Assembly: GCF_040712075.1 (NCBI RefSeq)
Contig: NZ_JBFCVL010000009.1
Coordinates: forward strand, 62,001 to 126,000
From: Fodinicurvata sp. EGI_FJ10296
GTDB taxonomy: Bacteria; Pseudomonadota; Alphaproteobacteria; DSM-16000; Inquilinaceae
DNA length: 64,000 bases
Direction of reading: 5' to 3'
Shown here: in pieces, positions 23,623-31,932 of the stretch
Position numbering within the stretch: the stretch's first letter is position 1
How the letters are laid out: the number at the start of each line of letters is the position of its first letter
The notes under the pieces: model-generated
The model's input: the letters and a program-made list of their open reading frames with translations, nothing else
Told to the model about the DNA's origin: nothing
Databases searched by the model: none
Translations under genes and position numbers: made by a program

Positions 23623-24566
23623 CAGTCCATGTCCCTGTTGACGCGGCGCAGATAGATCAGGATCAATCCGGCGAGCATGATGGTGAATATGACCGCCAAC
23701 GCCGATCCATAGCCGAAGTCCAGCTCTGACCGCGCGGTGATGAAGGCGTAAAGCGGCAGCGTGCGGGTGGCATAGCCGGGACCGCCGCCGGTCATCACGT
23801 AGATGACGTCGATCGAATTCGCGACCCAGATCGTGCGCAGCAGGATCGCCGTCGCCAGCACGCCGGCGATGCCGGGCATGGTGATATAGCGGAATTGCTG
23901 CCACGCCGTGGCGCCGTCGATTGCCGCGGCTTCGTAATAGCTTTTCGGGATCGACTGCAATCCGGCCAGGATCATGACGGCGAAGAAGGGAAAGCCCTGC
24001 CAGGTCAGCGTCAGGATGATCGAGTAGAGCGCCGTGTCAGGATTGGCCAGCCACGGGAATGCCGATTGCAGAATGCCGACCCGCATCAGGATGTCGTTGA
24101 GGACCCCATAGTTGCCGTCATAGATCCAGCGCCACATCAGCGCGATCACGACACTGGGCAGGGCCCACGGAATGATCACCAGCGCCCGCGCCAACCCGCG
24201 CCACGCGAAATCGCGGTTCAGCAGAATTGCGGTGATCAGCCCCAACAGGGCCTGAGCCGGGATCGTGATGCCGATCCACAGCACGGTGTTCCAGGTCGAG
24301 ATCCAGAAAACCTCGTCCCCCAATGCCTCTACAAAGTTGCCGAGGCCGATGAACACGCGATCCGCCGGCCGCCAGACGACATAGTCGTGGAGGCTGAGGA
24401 AGATGGCTTCTGCCATGGGCAGAAAGACGATCAGCAGCGTGACGATGACCGCCGGCGACATCAAAACATAAGGAAGTATGCTGCGTCCCGATTTCGGATA
24501 GCGTCGGCGCCCGGCGGTCCGCCCGCCAGCCTGCCCGTCGGTGTGAGTGTCGGTAATTGAGGACAT
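23622..24566 (-). CDS. Carbohydrate ABC transporter permease, MalF/UgpA type
   Basis: A 314-residue inner-membrane permease. A polar N-terminal tail (TDTHTDGQAGGRTAGRRRYPKSG) precedes six predicted transmembrane helices starting at ILPYVLMSPAVIVTLLIVFLP. The EAA loop is EAAAIDGATAWQQFRYITMPGI near residue 220. ATG 24566 (MSSITDTHTDG) was chosen; the long open frame upstream overlaps the binding-protein gene and is out of its family. The ribosome-binding site is weak, so coupling to the upstream binding-protein gene 74 bases away is uncertain. Part of the carbohydrate cluster. Confidence 0.87.
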   Translation of the reverse strand: MSSITDTHTDGQAGGRTAGRRRYPKSGRSILPYVLMSPAVIVTLLIVFLPMAEAIFLSLHDYVVWRPADRVFIGLGNFVEALGDEVFWISTWNTVLWIGITIPAQALLGLITAILLNRDFAWRGLARALVIIPWALPSVVIALMWRWIYDGNYGVLNDILMRVGILQSAFPWLANPDTALYSIILTLTWQGFPFFAVMILAGLQSIPKSYYEAAAIDGATAWQQFRYITMPGIAGVLATAILLRTIWVANSIDVIYVMTGGGPGYATRTLPLYAFITARSELDFGYGSALAVIFTIMLAGLILIYLRRVNRDMD

Positions 24567-24640
24567 CTGCAAACTATCCGGCCGGTCGGAGGGAAGGAAA
24601 TCGGGCCGGGGACGGTTCAAACGCCCCCGGCCGATGGGCG

Positions 24641-25879
24641 TCATTCGCCGTGGAACAGTTCTTCGATGTTCTGCATCATCTCTTCGGACGAGATTTCCCC
24701 GAGCAGCGCGCGCTGCATGTTGGTTGGCCAGACGGAGTTGACAAAATCCGATGCCTCGGGCGTTGGCGGCAGCGTATTGGCGAACGGCAGGGAGTCGACG
24801 GTGGCCTGAACGAAACGCGGTTCGTGCAGCGACCATTCGTCGGAGTCCGACTGGGTCACCGGAAGCTGGCCGGTCGCTTCGTTGAACATCGCGTTATTAC
24901 CGCTTGAGGCCAGGAACGAGATCCACTCCCAGGCCGCGTCCTTGTCTTCCGCCGTCGAGAATACCGCCAGCGATTCGTCGCCGAAGGTGGTCCAGCGGTT
25001 GCCGTCGCATTCCGGCATCGGTACGGCGTCGACATTGTCGCCCAGTGCTTCGACCATGGCATTGGCCGACCCGATATGGTGGATCGTCATGGCCGTGCGG
25101 CCCTGCTGGAAACCGGCGATGGTTTCCTGGAAGCCGTCGTTCGGGGCCGATGGCGGGAACACGCCATGCTCGCGGTGCAGGTCGATGACCCACTGGTTGG
25201 CGGCAATGGCCGCGTCGTTGGTCAGGCCTCCTTCTTCCAGGCTCACGCCGTCGCGGGACATGATGAACGGCAGCCAATGGTCGTGGCCGCCGCCGGCGCC
25301 CCGAAAACCGAAGCCGTAAATGTCGATGTTGCCGTCGCCGTCGGTGTCCTGCGTCAGGGTTTGTGCGGCATTCAGGAAGTCGTCACAGGTGGCCGGCGCG
25401 TCGAGCCCGGCTTCCTCGAACAGGTCGGTGCGATAGTAGAGGTAGAGCACCACGTACTGGACCGGCAGATAATACTGGTTGCCGTCCGGACCGGCGTTGA
25501 TGTCGAGCATGTTGGGCAGCAGGTCGTCGCTGCCATCCCAGCTGTCGATGCGGTCGCCGATCGGCTCCAGCGCGCCCATTTCGATCAGCCGGGGCTGGGC
25601 GAACAACTTGACCATGGCTGCGTCCGGGGCGTCGCCGCCGACGATCGAGGTGTAGAGATTGTCGTAATAGCTGTTCCAGGGAATGTTCTCGGCCTGGATC
25701 GTGATGTCCGGATGCTCGGCCTCGAACGCCTCGACCAGCTCCGACATCGGGTTGTCCGGGTTGTCGAAGTGATACCAGAAGCGGACCTCGGATTGGGCGG
25801 ATGCCGCGGACGTCAGCATGATCGTCGACAGGGCCGCGACGGAGGCCGACGCGGTCAGCATTTTCAGGGCATTTCTCAT
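24641..25879 (-). CDS. ABC transporter sugar-binding protein (extracellular family 1)
   Basis: A 412-residue periplasmic binding protein. The signal peptide is MRNALKMLTASASVAALSTI followed by MLTSAASA and cleavage before QSEVRFWY. The mature protein has the family opening VRFWYHFDNPDNPMSELVEAFEAEHPDI, GGDAPDAAMV, and the closing AWEWISFLASS segment. An acidic loop DTDGDGNID near residue 180 has the spacing of calcium-binding DxDxDGxxD loops found in several sugar-binding proteins. The ATG directly follows the esterase stop (25880-25882), so the two genes are in one operon. The ligand is unknown; the cluster suggests a rare sugar, uronate or acetylated glycoside. Confidence 0.88.
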   Translation of the reverse strand: MRNALKMLTASASVAALSTIMLTSAASAQSEVRFWYHFDNPDNPMSELVEAFEAEHPDITIQAENIPWNSYYDNLYTSIVGGDAPDAAMVKLFAQPRLIEMGALEPIGDRIDSWDGSDDLLPNMLDINAGPDGNQYYLPVQYVVLYLYYRTDLFEEAGLDAPATCDDFLNAAQTLTQDTDGDGNIDIYGFGFRGAGGGHDHWLPFIMSRDGVSLEEGGLTNDAAIAANQWVIDLHREHGVFPPSAPNDGFQETIAGFQQGRTAMTIHHIGSANAMVEALGDNVDAVPMPECDGNRWTTFGDESLAVFSTAEDKDAAWEWISFLASSGNNAMFNEATGQLPVTQSDSDEWSLHEPRFVQATVDSLPFANTLPPTPEASDFVNSVWPTNMQRALLGEISSEEMMQNIEELFHGE

Positions 25880-26875
25880 TCAATCCTCCCAGGGATTTGT
25901 CTTGGTTGCGTTCCGGCGGCACCATGCGCCGGCTTGGCGGAAGGCGTCGCGCGCCTCCGCAAGGGAATGGGTCATCTGCATGAATCCATGGATGACGCCG
26001 TCGTGGATGACGAGCGGGTCTTCGCGGCCGATCCCGGTCAGCCGGGCGTGCAGCGACAGGCTGTCGTCGAGCAGCGGATCCAGACCGGCGGCATTCAGGT
26101 AGAGCGGCGGCAGACGCCGGAGGTCGCTGTCCTCGGCCGCCAGTGGCGTCGCCAGCGGATCGTTGCGCCGTTCGTGATCGGGGCAATACCAGTCCCAGTA
26201 TTGCTGCATTCGCTGGCGGGTCAGGCCGTAGCCGGTCGCGCGGCTGCGATAGGACGGCGTGTCGAAATCACAACCATAGACGCCATAGAACAGCAGCCCG
26301 AAATCGGGCAGCGCCCCGCCTGAGCGGATCTGCTGCAGCATCAGCGCCAGCGCCAGATTGGCGCCTGCGGAATCGCCAGCGACGCCGACCGGTCCGCCGT
26401 TAATGCCGTAATGCGCCGGAGCCGAACCGATCGCTTGCCACGCCACGGCGACATCGTTCAGACCTGCGGGGAAGGGCGCTTCCGGCGCCAGGGCATAGCG
26501 AATGCCGATCACCGGCATGCCGCATTCGATCGCCAGGCAGCGCATGGCGCGTTCATGCGTCGTCGGGCTGCAGAACGCAAAGCCGCCGCCGTGGATATAG
26601 ATGACCGCGCCCGGACCGGCATCCGGCGGCGTGAAAATGACGACGGGGGCGGGCGTGCCGTCGGCGGCGGGTACGGTGGTCCGGTCGACCGCCGCCATGG
26701 CCGGCAGGTCGGTGTTCCACCGGGTGTTGATGCCCTCGATCTGCTTGCGGGCGACTGATGGCGGCAGCGTCGTTGGATCCGGCAGATGGGCGTCTTCAGC
26801 GGCCAGTCGTGCCGCGATCGCCGCCATCTCCGGCGTCATCGACTGTGCGGGGTCTGCTTTACCGGACTTCGTCAT
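25880..26875 (-). CDS. Alpha/beta hydrolase, HSL/acetyl esterase type
   Basis: A 331-residue esterase of the hormone-sensitive-lipase family. The oxyanion motif is YIHGGGFAFCS near residue 95, the nucleophile Ser is in VAGDSAGANLAL near residue 160, the acid in NAAGLDPLLDDS and the His in DGVIHGFMQM. All are intact. No signal peptide is seen, so it is probably cytoplasmic. Lying between the GntR regulator gene (four-base ATGA overlap) and the sugar-binding-protein gene, it may deacylate the imported sugar before catabolism; this is inferred from context. AAAGGA lies upstream of the ATG. Confidence 0.82.
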   Translation of the reverse strand: MTKSGKADPAQSMTPEMAAIAARLAAEDAHLPDPTTLPPSVARKQIEGINTRWNTDLPAMAAVDRTTVPAADGTPAPVVIFTPPDAGPGAVIYIHGGGFAFCSPTTHERAMRCLAIECGMPVIGIRYALAPEAPFPAGLNDVAVAWQAIGSAPAHYGINGGPVGVAGDSAGANLALALMLQQIRSGGALPDFGLLFYGVYGCDFDTPSYRSRATGYGLTRQRMQQYWDWYCPDHERRNDPLATPLAAEDSDLRRLPPLYLNAAGLDPLLDDSLSLHARLTGIGREDPLVIHDGVIHGFMQMTHSLAEARDAFRQAGAWCRRNATKTNPWED

Positions 26876-27576
26876 GCCTGCATCCTTTTCGGCGCCGGAC
26901 GGTCGAAGACGGCGGGGCCGAAATCGAAGATCGTGGCGACGTGGTGGCCGATCGCTTCGGACGCCTTTTCCGGATCGCGGTCTTCTATTGCCTGAATGAT
27001 GCTCCAGTGGCGGCGCGCGGTTTCGATCAGATCGCGCTGCTCGCCGGAATGGATGATCTTGAATCGGTGATTGTGCAGAATGCAGCGATGCAGAATCGGT
27101 TCGACTGCCGGCAGGTCGGCGGTGCTGAACAATTGCCGGTGGAAGGCGCGATCCTGTTCGGACAACAGGTATTCGTCTTCGGCGGCAGCGGCATCCTCCA
27201 TGCTCGACGTCAGTGATTTCAGCGCGTCCACGGTCCGTGGGTTGATGCGTTCCAGGCTGCGGACGATGCCGCGCGTCTCGATCCCGTGGCGGATGCGGAA
27301 CATGTCTTCGGCTTCGGCGCGCGTGCAGTCCGAAACCCGGGTTCCCCGATGGGCCATCCGATTGACCAACCCTTCGTCCTGCAGGTTCAGCAATGCCTCG
27401 CGGACGGGGCCCTGACTGCAATTGAATTGTTCCGCCAGTTCCAGTTCCAGCAGCTGGGCGCCGACCGGGATCTCGCCCAGCATGATGGCGCGCTTGATCG
27501 TCTCGAACACCTCGGTGCTCTTGGATGTCTTGCTGGCGACCTCCCTGCCGCCTGGCGGTACATACGTTACCGGCAT
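26872..27576 (-). CDS. GntR family transcriptional regulator (FadR/FCD type)
   Basis: A 234-residue repressor-type regulator. The winged helix-turn-helix spans STEVFETIKRAIMLGEI through LAEQFNCSQGPVREALLNLQDEGLV, and the C-terminal FCD domain is all helical with metal or ligand residues in EQDRAFHRQLF, HNHRFKIIHSGEQ and AIGHHVATI. It is the first gene of the seven-gene minus-strand carbohydrate operon and diverges from the ATPase gene, so it probably controls both and senses a sugar or sugar acid. The open frame continues to a TTG at 27621, but ATG 27576 has the better context. A palindrome at 27624-27634 is a candidate operator. Confidence 0.82.
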   Translation of the reverse strand: MPVTYVPPGGREVASKTSKSTEVFETIKRAIMLGEIPVGAQLLELELAEQFNCSQGPVREALLNLQDEGLVNRMAHRGTRVSDCTRAEAEDMFRIRHGIETRGIVRSLERINPRTVDALKSLTSSMEDAAAAEDEYLLSEQDRAFHRQLFSTADLPAVEPILHRCILHNHRFKIIHSGEQRDLIETARRHWSIIQAIEDRDPEKASEAIGHHVATIFDFGPAVFDRPAPKRMQA

Positions 27577-27623
27577 CGATTTTTGCGCCTTCGTGGCTTC
27601 AGGTTCTGGCTTGTTTATCAATA

Positions 27624-27634
27624 ATCATAATGAT
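27624..27634. promoter_or_regulatory. Candidate GntR operator palindrome
   Basis: ATCAT-A-ATGAT is a perfect palindrome in an AT-rich stretch of the divergent promoter region between the GntR regulator and the ABC ATPase genes. GntR/FadR-type operators are short palindromes of about this size, which is the only support beyond position. Confidence 0.45.
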
Positions 27635-27676
27635 ATCGATACTGCAACGGAAAAAATCGCTGAGGGAACGCCTGCT

Positions 27677-28777
27677 ATGGCTCGGATCGAACTGGAAGAG
27701 GTCGTCAAGATGTATGGCGACCTGGAAGCCATCCACCGCGTTTCGCTGGATATCCAGGACCACGAATTCATGGTGTTCGTCGGACCGTCCGGATGTGGCA
27801 AGAGCACCCTGTTGCGCATGATCGCGGGGCTGGAGACGATCAGCGACGGCGAAATCCGCATCGGTGGCAAGGGTGTGAACGCGCTGGAGCCGCGCTATCG
27901 TGACATCGCCATGGTCTTCCAGGATTACGCGCTCTATCCGCACATGACGGTGCGCGACAATCTGATCTTCGGGCTGAAGATCCGTGGCGCCTCGGCGGCG
28001 GAAAAGGACGATCGCCTGAAAGAGGTTGCTGACATCCTGCAGATCGGTGAGTTGCTGGACCGCAAGCCGGGGCAGCTTTCCGGCGGTCAGCGCCAGCGTG
28101 TCGCCATGGGCCGCGCGATCGTGCGCCGTCCGTCGGCATTCCTGTTCGACGAACCGCTGTCCAATCTCGATGCCAAGCTTCGCGTCGATATGCGCATGCA
28201 GATCAAGCGACTGCACAGCCTGCTCAGCACGACGACCGTCTACGTCACCCACGACCAGGTCGAGGCGATGACCCTGGCCGACCGGATCACCGTGCTGCGC
28301 GACGGCTATATCGAACAGGTCGGCACGCCGGCCGAGCTTTACGCCAACCCCGTGAACCTGTTTGTCGCCGAGTTCATCGGCTCGCCGTCCATGAACTTCT
28401 TCGACGCGACCTATGTGAACGAAGGCGGCAAGGCCGAGATCGTCGCCGGCGATGGGCTGCGCTTTCCGTCCACGATCGGCGGCCGCCGGAACGGATCGCC
28501 AGTCGTTGTCGGCATCCGCCCGGAACATCTGGAACCGCCGCGATTCGGCGAGGCCGATCAGCCAATCCAGTGCAACGCCAAGGCTGTTCTGCTGGAGCCG
28601 TTGGGTTCCGATACCATGGCGCTGTGCCAGACCCACGGCCTGGATATCATGGCGCGCCTGACGCCCGGCCGGGTGTCAGGTCCGGGCGATCAGGTCGATC
28701 TGACCATCGATCCCCGGCAAGTGCACCTGTTCGACCCCGCGAACGGCATGCGCCTGACGGCGGAAAGCTCCGTCTAG
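27677..28777 (+). CDS. Sugar ABC transporter ATP-binding protein, UgpC/MsmK type
   Basis: A 366-residue ATPase with the complete motif set: Walker A GPSGCGKST near residue 38, Q-loop VFQDYALYPH, signature LSGGQRQRVAMGRA, Walker B FLFDEPLSNLDAKLR and switch His in VTHDQ. The C-terminal regulatory OB-fold region (about 240-366) includes VVVGIRPEHLEP, typical of MalK/UgpC. GAGGGA lies nine bases before the ATG. It diverges from the operon holding the binding protein and the two permeases and would energise that importer; it is the only UgpC-type ATPase in the cluster. Confidence 0.9.
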   Translation: MARIELEEVVKMYGDLEAIHRVSLDIQDHEFMVFVGPSGCGKSTLLRMIAGLETISDGEIRIGGKGVNALEPRYRDIAMVFQDYALYPHMTVRDNLIFGLKIRGASAAEKDDRLKEVADILQIGELLDRKPGQLSGGQRQRVAMGRAIVRRPSAFLFDEPLSNLDAKLRVDMRMQIKRLHSLLSTTTVYVTHDQVEAMTLADRITVLRDGYIEQVGTPAELYANPVNLFVAEFIGSPSMNFFDATYVNEGGKAEIVAGDGLRFPSTIGGRRNGSPVVVGIRPEHLEPPRFGEADQPIQCNAKAVLLEPLGSDTMALCQTHGLDIMARLTPGRVSGPGDQVDLTIDPRQVHLFDPANGMRLTAESSV

Positions 28778-28818
28778 GTGCTGGAGGCGATCGCTGGGCC
28801 AGGAAAAGGAGCCCGACA

Positions 28819-29931
28819 ATGAGTAACGCGCCGGTCACCATTCTTCAGTTCGGCACCAGCCGTTTCCTGCAGGGGCATGTGGATCTGTTCGCCGCCGAAG
28901 CCGCCGGGGAGGGACAGGATGTCGGCCGCATCGCGGTGGTCCAGTCGACGTCCTCGCCGCGAAGCACGCGGCGGGTCGAGGCGCTGAACCGCGAAGGCGG
29001 CTATCCGGTGGTCATTCGCGGCAATGTCGGCGGCACGGCGGTCGACCGGGAGGTGACGGTGGACAGCATCGCCCGGGCCTATCAGGCAGCGACTGACTGG
29101 GCCGCGATCGAACACCTGTTCATCACCGATATCCGTTACGTCGTCTCCAACACGGGGGACAGCGGTTATGCCCTCGATTCGGCGGACGGGCCGAAATCGG
29201 CAGTGCCGACGAGTTTCCCGGCCAAGCTGTTGCGCCTGTTGCAGCGCCGGTTCGAGGCCGGCGGCGCGCCGCTGACGATCATGCCCTGCGAACTGATCAA
29301 TCGGAACGGCGATACGCTGCGCGGCATCGTCTCTGGTCTCGCGGAGGACTGGGGCCTGGGCGGTGCTTTCACCGACTGGCTGGCCAAAGACTGTCTTTTC
29401 GTCAACTCGCTGGTCGACCGGATCGCGTCGGAGGCCATCGAGCCGGTCGGCGTCGTGGTCGAGCCTTATGCCCTCTGGGCCGTCGAGCACCAGCCGGGCC
29501 TGGTCCTGCCGTTCCGGCACCCGGCGGTCGAAACTGTCGACCAACTGCTGCCATACGAGCGCCTCAAGCTGTTCATCCTCAATCTCGGCCATACGGTGCT
29601 GGCCGATCGGTGGCTGACAGACGGGCGGCCGGCCGATGAAACGGTGCGCGCGGCCTTGGGCGACGACAGCGTGCGCGCCGAACTGGACACTATCTATGAC
29701 GCCGAGGTGCTGCCGGTTTTCGCCGCGCTGGGCATGGGCGATCAGGCCGCAGCCTATCGCCGGACGGTGATGGTGCGGTTCCTGAACCCGTTCCTCGACC
29801 ACCGCCTTGCCGACATCGCAGGGAACCACGCCGACAAGAAAGAGCGCCGGATCGCACCCCTCATCGCGCTGGCTCGTGACGTCTGCCCCGATCTGCCGGT
29901 GCCCGGGCTGGAGAGTGTGCTCGGCCGGTGA
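28819..29931 (+). CDS. Mannitol dehydrogenase family / tagaturonate (altronate) reductase
   Basis: A 370-residue NAD-dependent polyol or uronate dehydrogenase of the UxaB/UxuB group. It begins with TILQFGTSRFLQGHVDLF, the family's cofactor-binding start, followed by QSTSSPR, FITDIRYVVSNTGDSGY, MPCELINRNGDTLRGIV and KLFILNLGHTVLADRW near residue 255 with the catalytic Lys/Asn/His region. The best match is tagaturonate reductase (altronate oxidation), but fructuronate reductase or another polyol specificity is possible. AAAAGGAG lies upstream of ATG 28819. It follows the ABC ATPase gene by 41 bases and is probably co-transcribed, linking the cluster to uronate or hexonate catabolism. Confidence 0.8.
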   Translation: MSNAPVTILQFGTSRFLQGHVDLFAAEAAGEGQDVGRIAVVQSTSSPRSTRRVEALNREGGYPVVIRGNVGGTAVDREVTVDSIARAYQAATDWAAIEHLFITDIRYVVSNTGDSGYALDSADGPKSAVPTSFPAKLLRLLQRRFEAGGAPLTIMPCELINRNGDTLRGIVSGLAEDWGLGGAFTDWLAKDCLFVNSLVDRIASEAIEPVGVVVEPYALWAVEHQPGLVLPFRHPAVETVDQLLPYERLKLFILNLGHTVLADRWLTDGRPADETVRAALGDDSVRAELDTIYDAEVLPVFAALGMGDQAAAYRRTVMVRFLNPFLDHRLADIAGNHADKKERRIAPLIALARDVCPDLPVPGLESVLGR

Positions 29932-30066
29932 CGTGGCGCCTGGTGGCCCCGGGTGGCGCACTCGGCCCGGTATTTGGTCGGTCGGGCGGAATACGATGCT
30001 TGCGCATCGGTATCAGCGGCGGGACAGTGACCGCGAAGGCCACTCGGAAATCCGTAAGGCAAACCC

Positions 30067-30984
30067 ATGGATACCCATGACCATCACGGGCACCTTGACC
30101 CTGACGCTGGCGATCGGCGCGTCTTTCTGGCCGTTGCGGTCAATCTCGGACTGACGATCGTTCAGGTCGTGGGCGGTGTCGTCGCCGGCAGCCTCGCCCT
30201 CATCGCCGATGCGCTCCATAATTTCTCCGATGCGATATCCCTGATTATTGCTTTTGCCGCCCGAAAGATCGCGCGGCGGCCCGCGGATTCGTCGATGACC
30301 TTCGGTTATGGCCGGGTGGAGATCGTGGCCGCGCTGGTCAACTACACAACGCTGATCGTAATCGGCCTCTATCTGGTGTATGCGGCGGTCGGACGGTTCA
30401 TTGACCCGCCGGACGTCGACGGATGGCTGGTCGTTGCCATAGCTGCGGTGGCGCTCGCCGTCGATGCCGTCACGGCCCTGCTGACCTTCGCATTGTCGAA
30501 GCAAAGCATGAATATCCGGGCCGCATTCCTCCACAATGTCGCCGACGCGCTTGGATCTGTGGCGGTCATCGTGGCCGGCACGTTGATCCTGCTTTACGAC
30601 TGGCGGCTCATCGACCCGCTCGTGACGTTGCTGATCGCGGCTTACATCCTTTGGCAGTCCTTCTCGCAGGTCGGGCCGGTCATCCGCATCCTGATGCTCG
30701 GCAGTCCGCCCGGCATCGACACCGAAAAAGTCGTTGCCAGGATCGCAACCATCCAGGGTGTGTGCGATGTCCACCACGTCCATTTCTGGCAGATGCAGGA
30801 GCACGAGAACGCCGTGGATGCGCATCTGGTCATCGAGGATGGGGCGTGGGTGCAGGCCGACACCATAAAGCAGCAGGCAAAGGATCTGCTGCACCGCGAG
30901 TTCGGCATCGGCCATGCCACGATCGATCTCGAGCGCGCCAGCGGCGCCTGCACGGGCGTCCAGACCTACGGGCATGTCGGCTGA
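30067..30984 (+). CDS. Cation diffusion facilitator family transporter
   Basis: A 305-residue inner-membrane metal/proton antiporter, probably exporting zinc, cobalt or cadmium. A His-rich N terminus (MDTHDHHGHLD) precedes six predicted transmembrane helices. Helix 2 carries ALIADALHNFSDA and helix 5 carries AFLHNVADALGS, each giving the His-Asp pair of the transport site (HxxxD). The cytoplasmic C-terminal domain (about 210-305) contains GVCDVHHVHFWQM, a metal-sensing segment typical of ZitB/CzcD. The gene stands alone between the carbohydrate cluster and the TauE gene; no metal-responsive regulator is adjacent. Confidence 0.88.
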   Translation: MDTHDHHGHLDPDAGDRRVFLAVAVNLGLTIVQVVGGVVAGSLALIADALHNFSDAISLIIAFAARKIARRPADSSMTFGYGRVEIVAALVNYTTLIVIGLYLVYAAVGRFIDPPDVDGWLVVAIAAVALAVDAVTALLTFALSKQSMNIRAAFLHNVADALGSVAVIVAGTLILLYDWRLIDPLVTLLIAAYILWQSFSQVGPVIRILMLGSPPGIDTEKVVARIATIQGVCDVHHVHFWQMQEHENAVDAHLVIEDGAWVQADTIKQQAKDLLHREFGIGHATIDLERASGACTGVQTYGHVG

Positions 30985-31083
30985 GACGCGGCCGGTTCTG
31001 CCGTGCGCTTGAGGCGAGCCTTCCTTCGAAGGGCACGACCCGCTATACGGCAGTAGGTTTCGGAAGGTGAGGCGGAAAGATCC

Positions 31084-31833
31084 ATGGATTTCGGTACGGC
31101 CGCAATCGTCGCGGCAACCTTTCTCGTGGCCGGTATGGTCAAGGGCATAACCGGCATGGGATTGCCGACGGTGGCCATGGCCGTGCTGGGTACGCTGCTG
31201 TCGCCGGTGGTCGCGGCCGCGATGCTGGTCGTACCGACTTTCATCACCAATATATGGCAAATGGTCGTCGGCCCCAGCCTCGGGGCGCTGGTCGCCCGGC
31301 TCTGGCTGATGATGATCTGCATAACTCTTGGAACCCTGCTCGGTGCCTGGATGCTGACCAGCGGCTCTGCCGACGGGACGATGCTGGCGCTGGGCGTCAT
31401 CCTGTCGGTCTATGCCATCGCCAGCCTGCTGAAATGGGAACTGACCATTCCGCCCCGGCTGGAGCGGCGGCTGTCTCCGGTTATCGGGCTGGTTACGGGT
31501 GTCATCGGTGGCAGCACCGCCGTCTTCGCGATTCCCGTGGCGCCATATCTGCAAGGACTGGGGCTCGGCAAAGACGACCTGGTTCAGGCATTGGGGCTAT
31601 CGTTCACCGTCTCGACGATCTCGCTGGCGATCGGGCTGGGATGGGGCGGGGCGTTCAATGTCGGCATGGCGGGTGCTTCGGCGCTGGGCGTCGTCACGGC
31701 CCTGATCGGTATGACCCTGGGCAAATATCTGCGCGACCGGATTGAGCCGGCCACTTTCCGCCGCTGGTTCCTGATCGGGCTTCTTGTGATCGGCGCCCAG
31801 TTGATCCTGCGCGCCGGGCTGGCCATGGCATAG
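31084..31833 (+). CDS. Sulfite exporter TauE/SafE family protein
   Basis: A 249-residue membrane protein with eight or so hydrophobic segments in two halves. The first half begins AAIVAATFLVAGMVKGITGMGLPTVAMA, with the KGxxGxGxP motif of the TauE/SafE family; the second half repeats it more loosely (LSPVIGLVTGVIGGSTAVFAIPVAPYLQGLG). Members export sulfite, sulfoacetate or related organosulfur anions. No sulfonate-degradation gene adjoins it, so the substrate is open. Monocistronic. Confidence 0.82.
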   Translation: MDFGTAAIVAATFLVAGMVKGITGMGLPTVAMAVLGTLLSPVVAAAMLVVPTFITNIWQMVVGPSLGALVARLWLMMICITLGTLLGAWMLTSGSADGTMLALGVILSVYAIASLLKWELTIPPRLERRLSPVIGLVTGVIGGSTAVFAIPVAPYLQGLGLGKDDLVQALGLSFTVSTISLAIGLGWGGAFNVGMAGASALGVVTALIGMTLGKYLRDRIEPATFRRWFLIGLLVIGAQLILRAGLAMA

Positions 31834-31932
31834 GCGCGACAGGTTACGGCAATCGGCAAGAACTCAATTATTTCCCCGCGGCATGATCGGCGCTAGGGTC
31901 TTCGAAGATCACGAACCAGCAGGGCATGCCCC

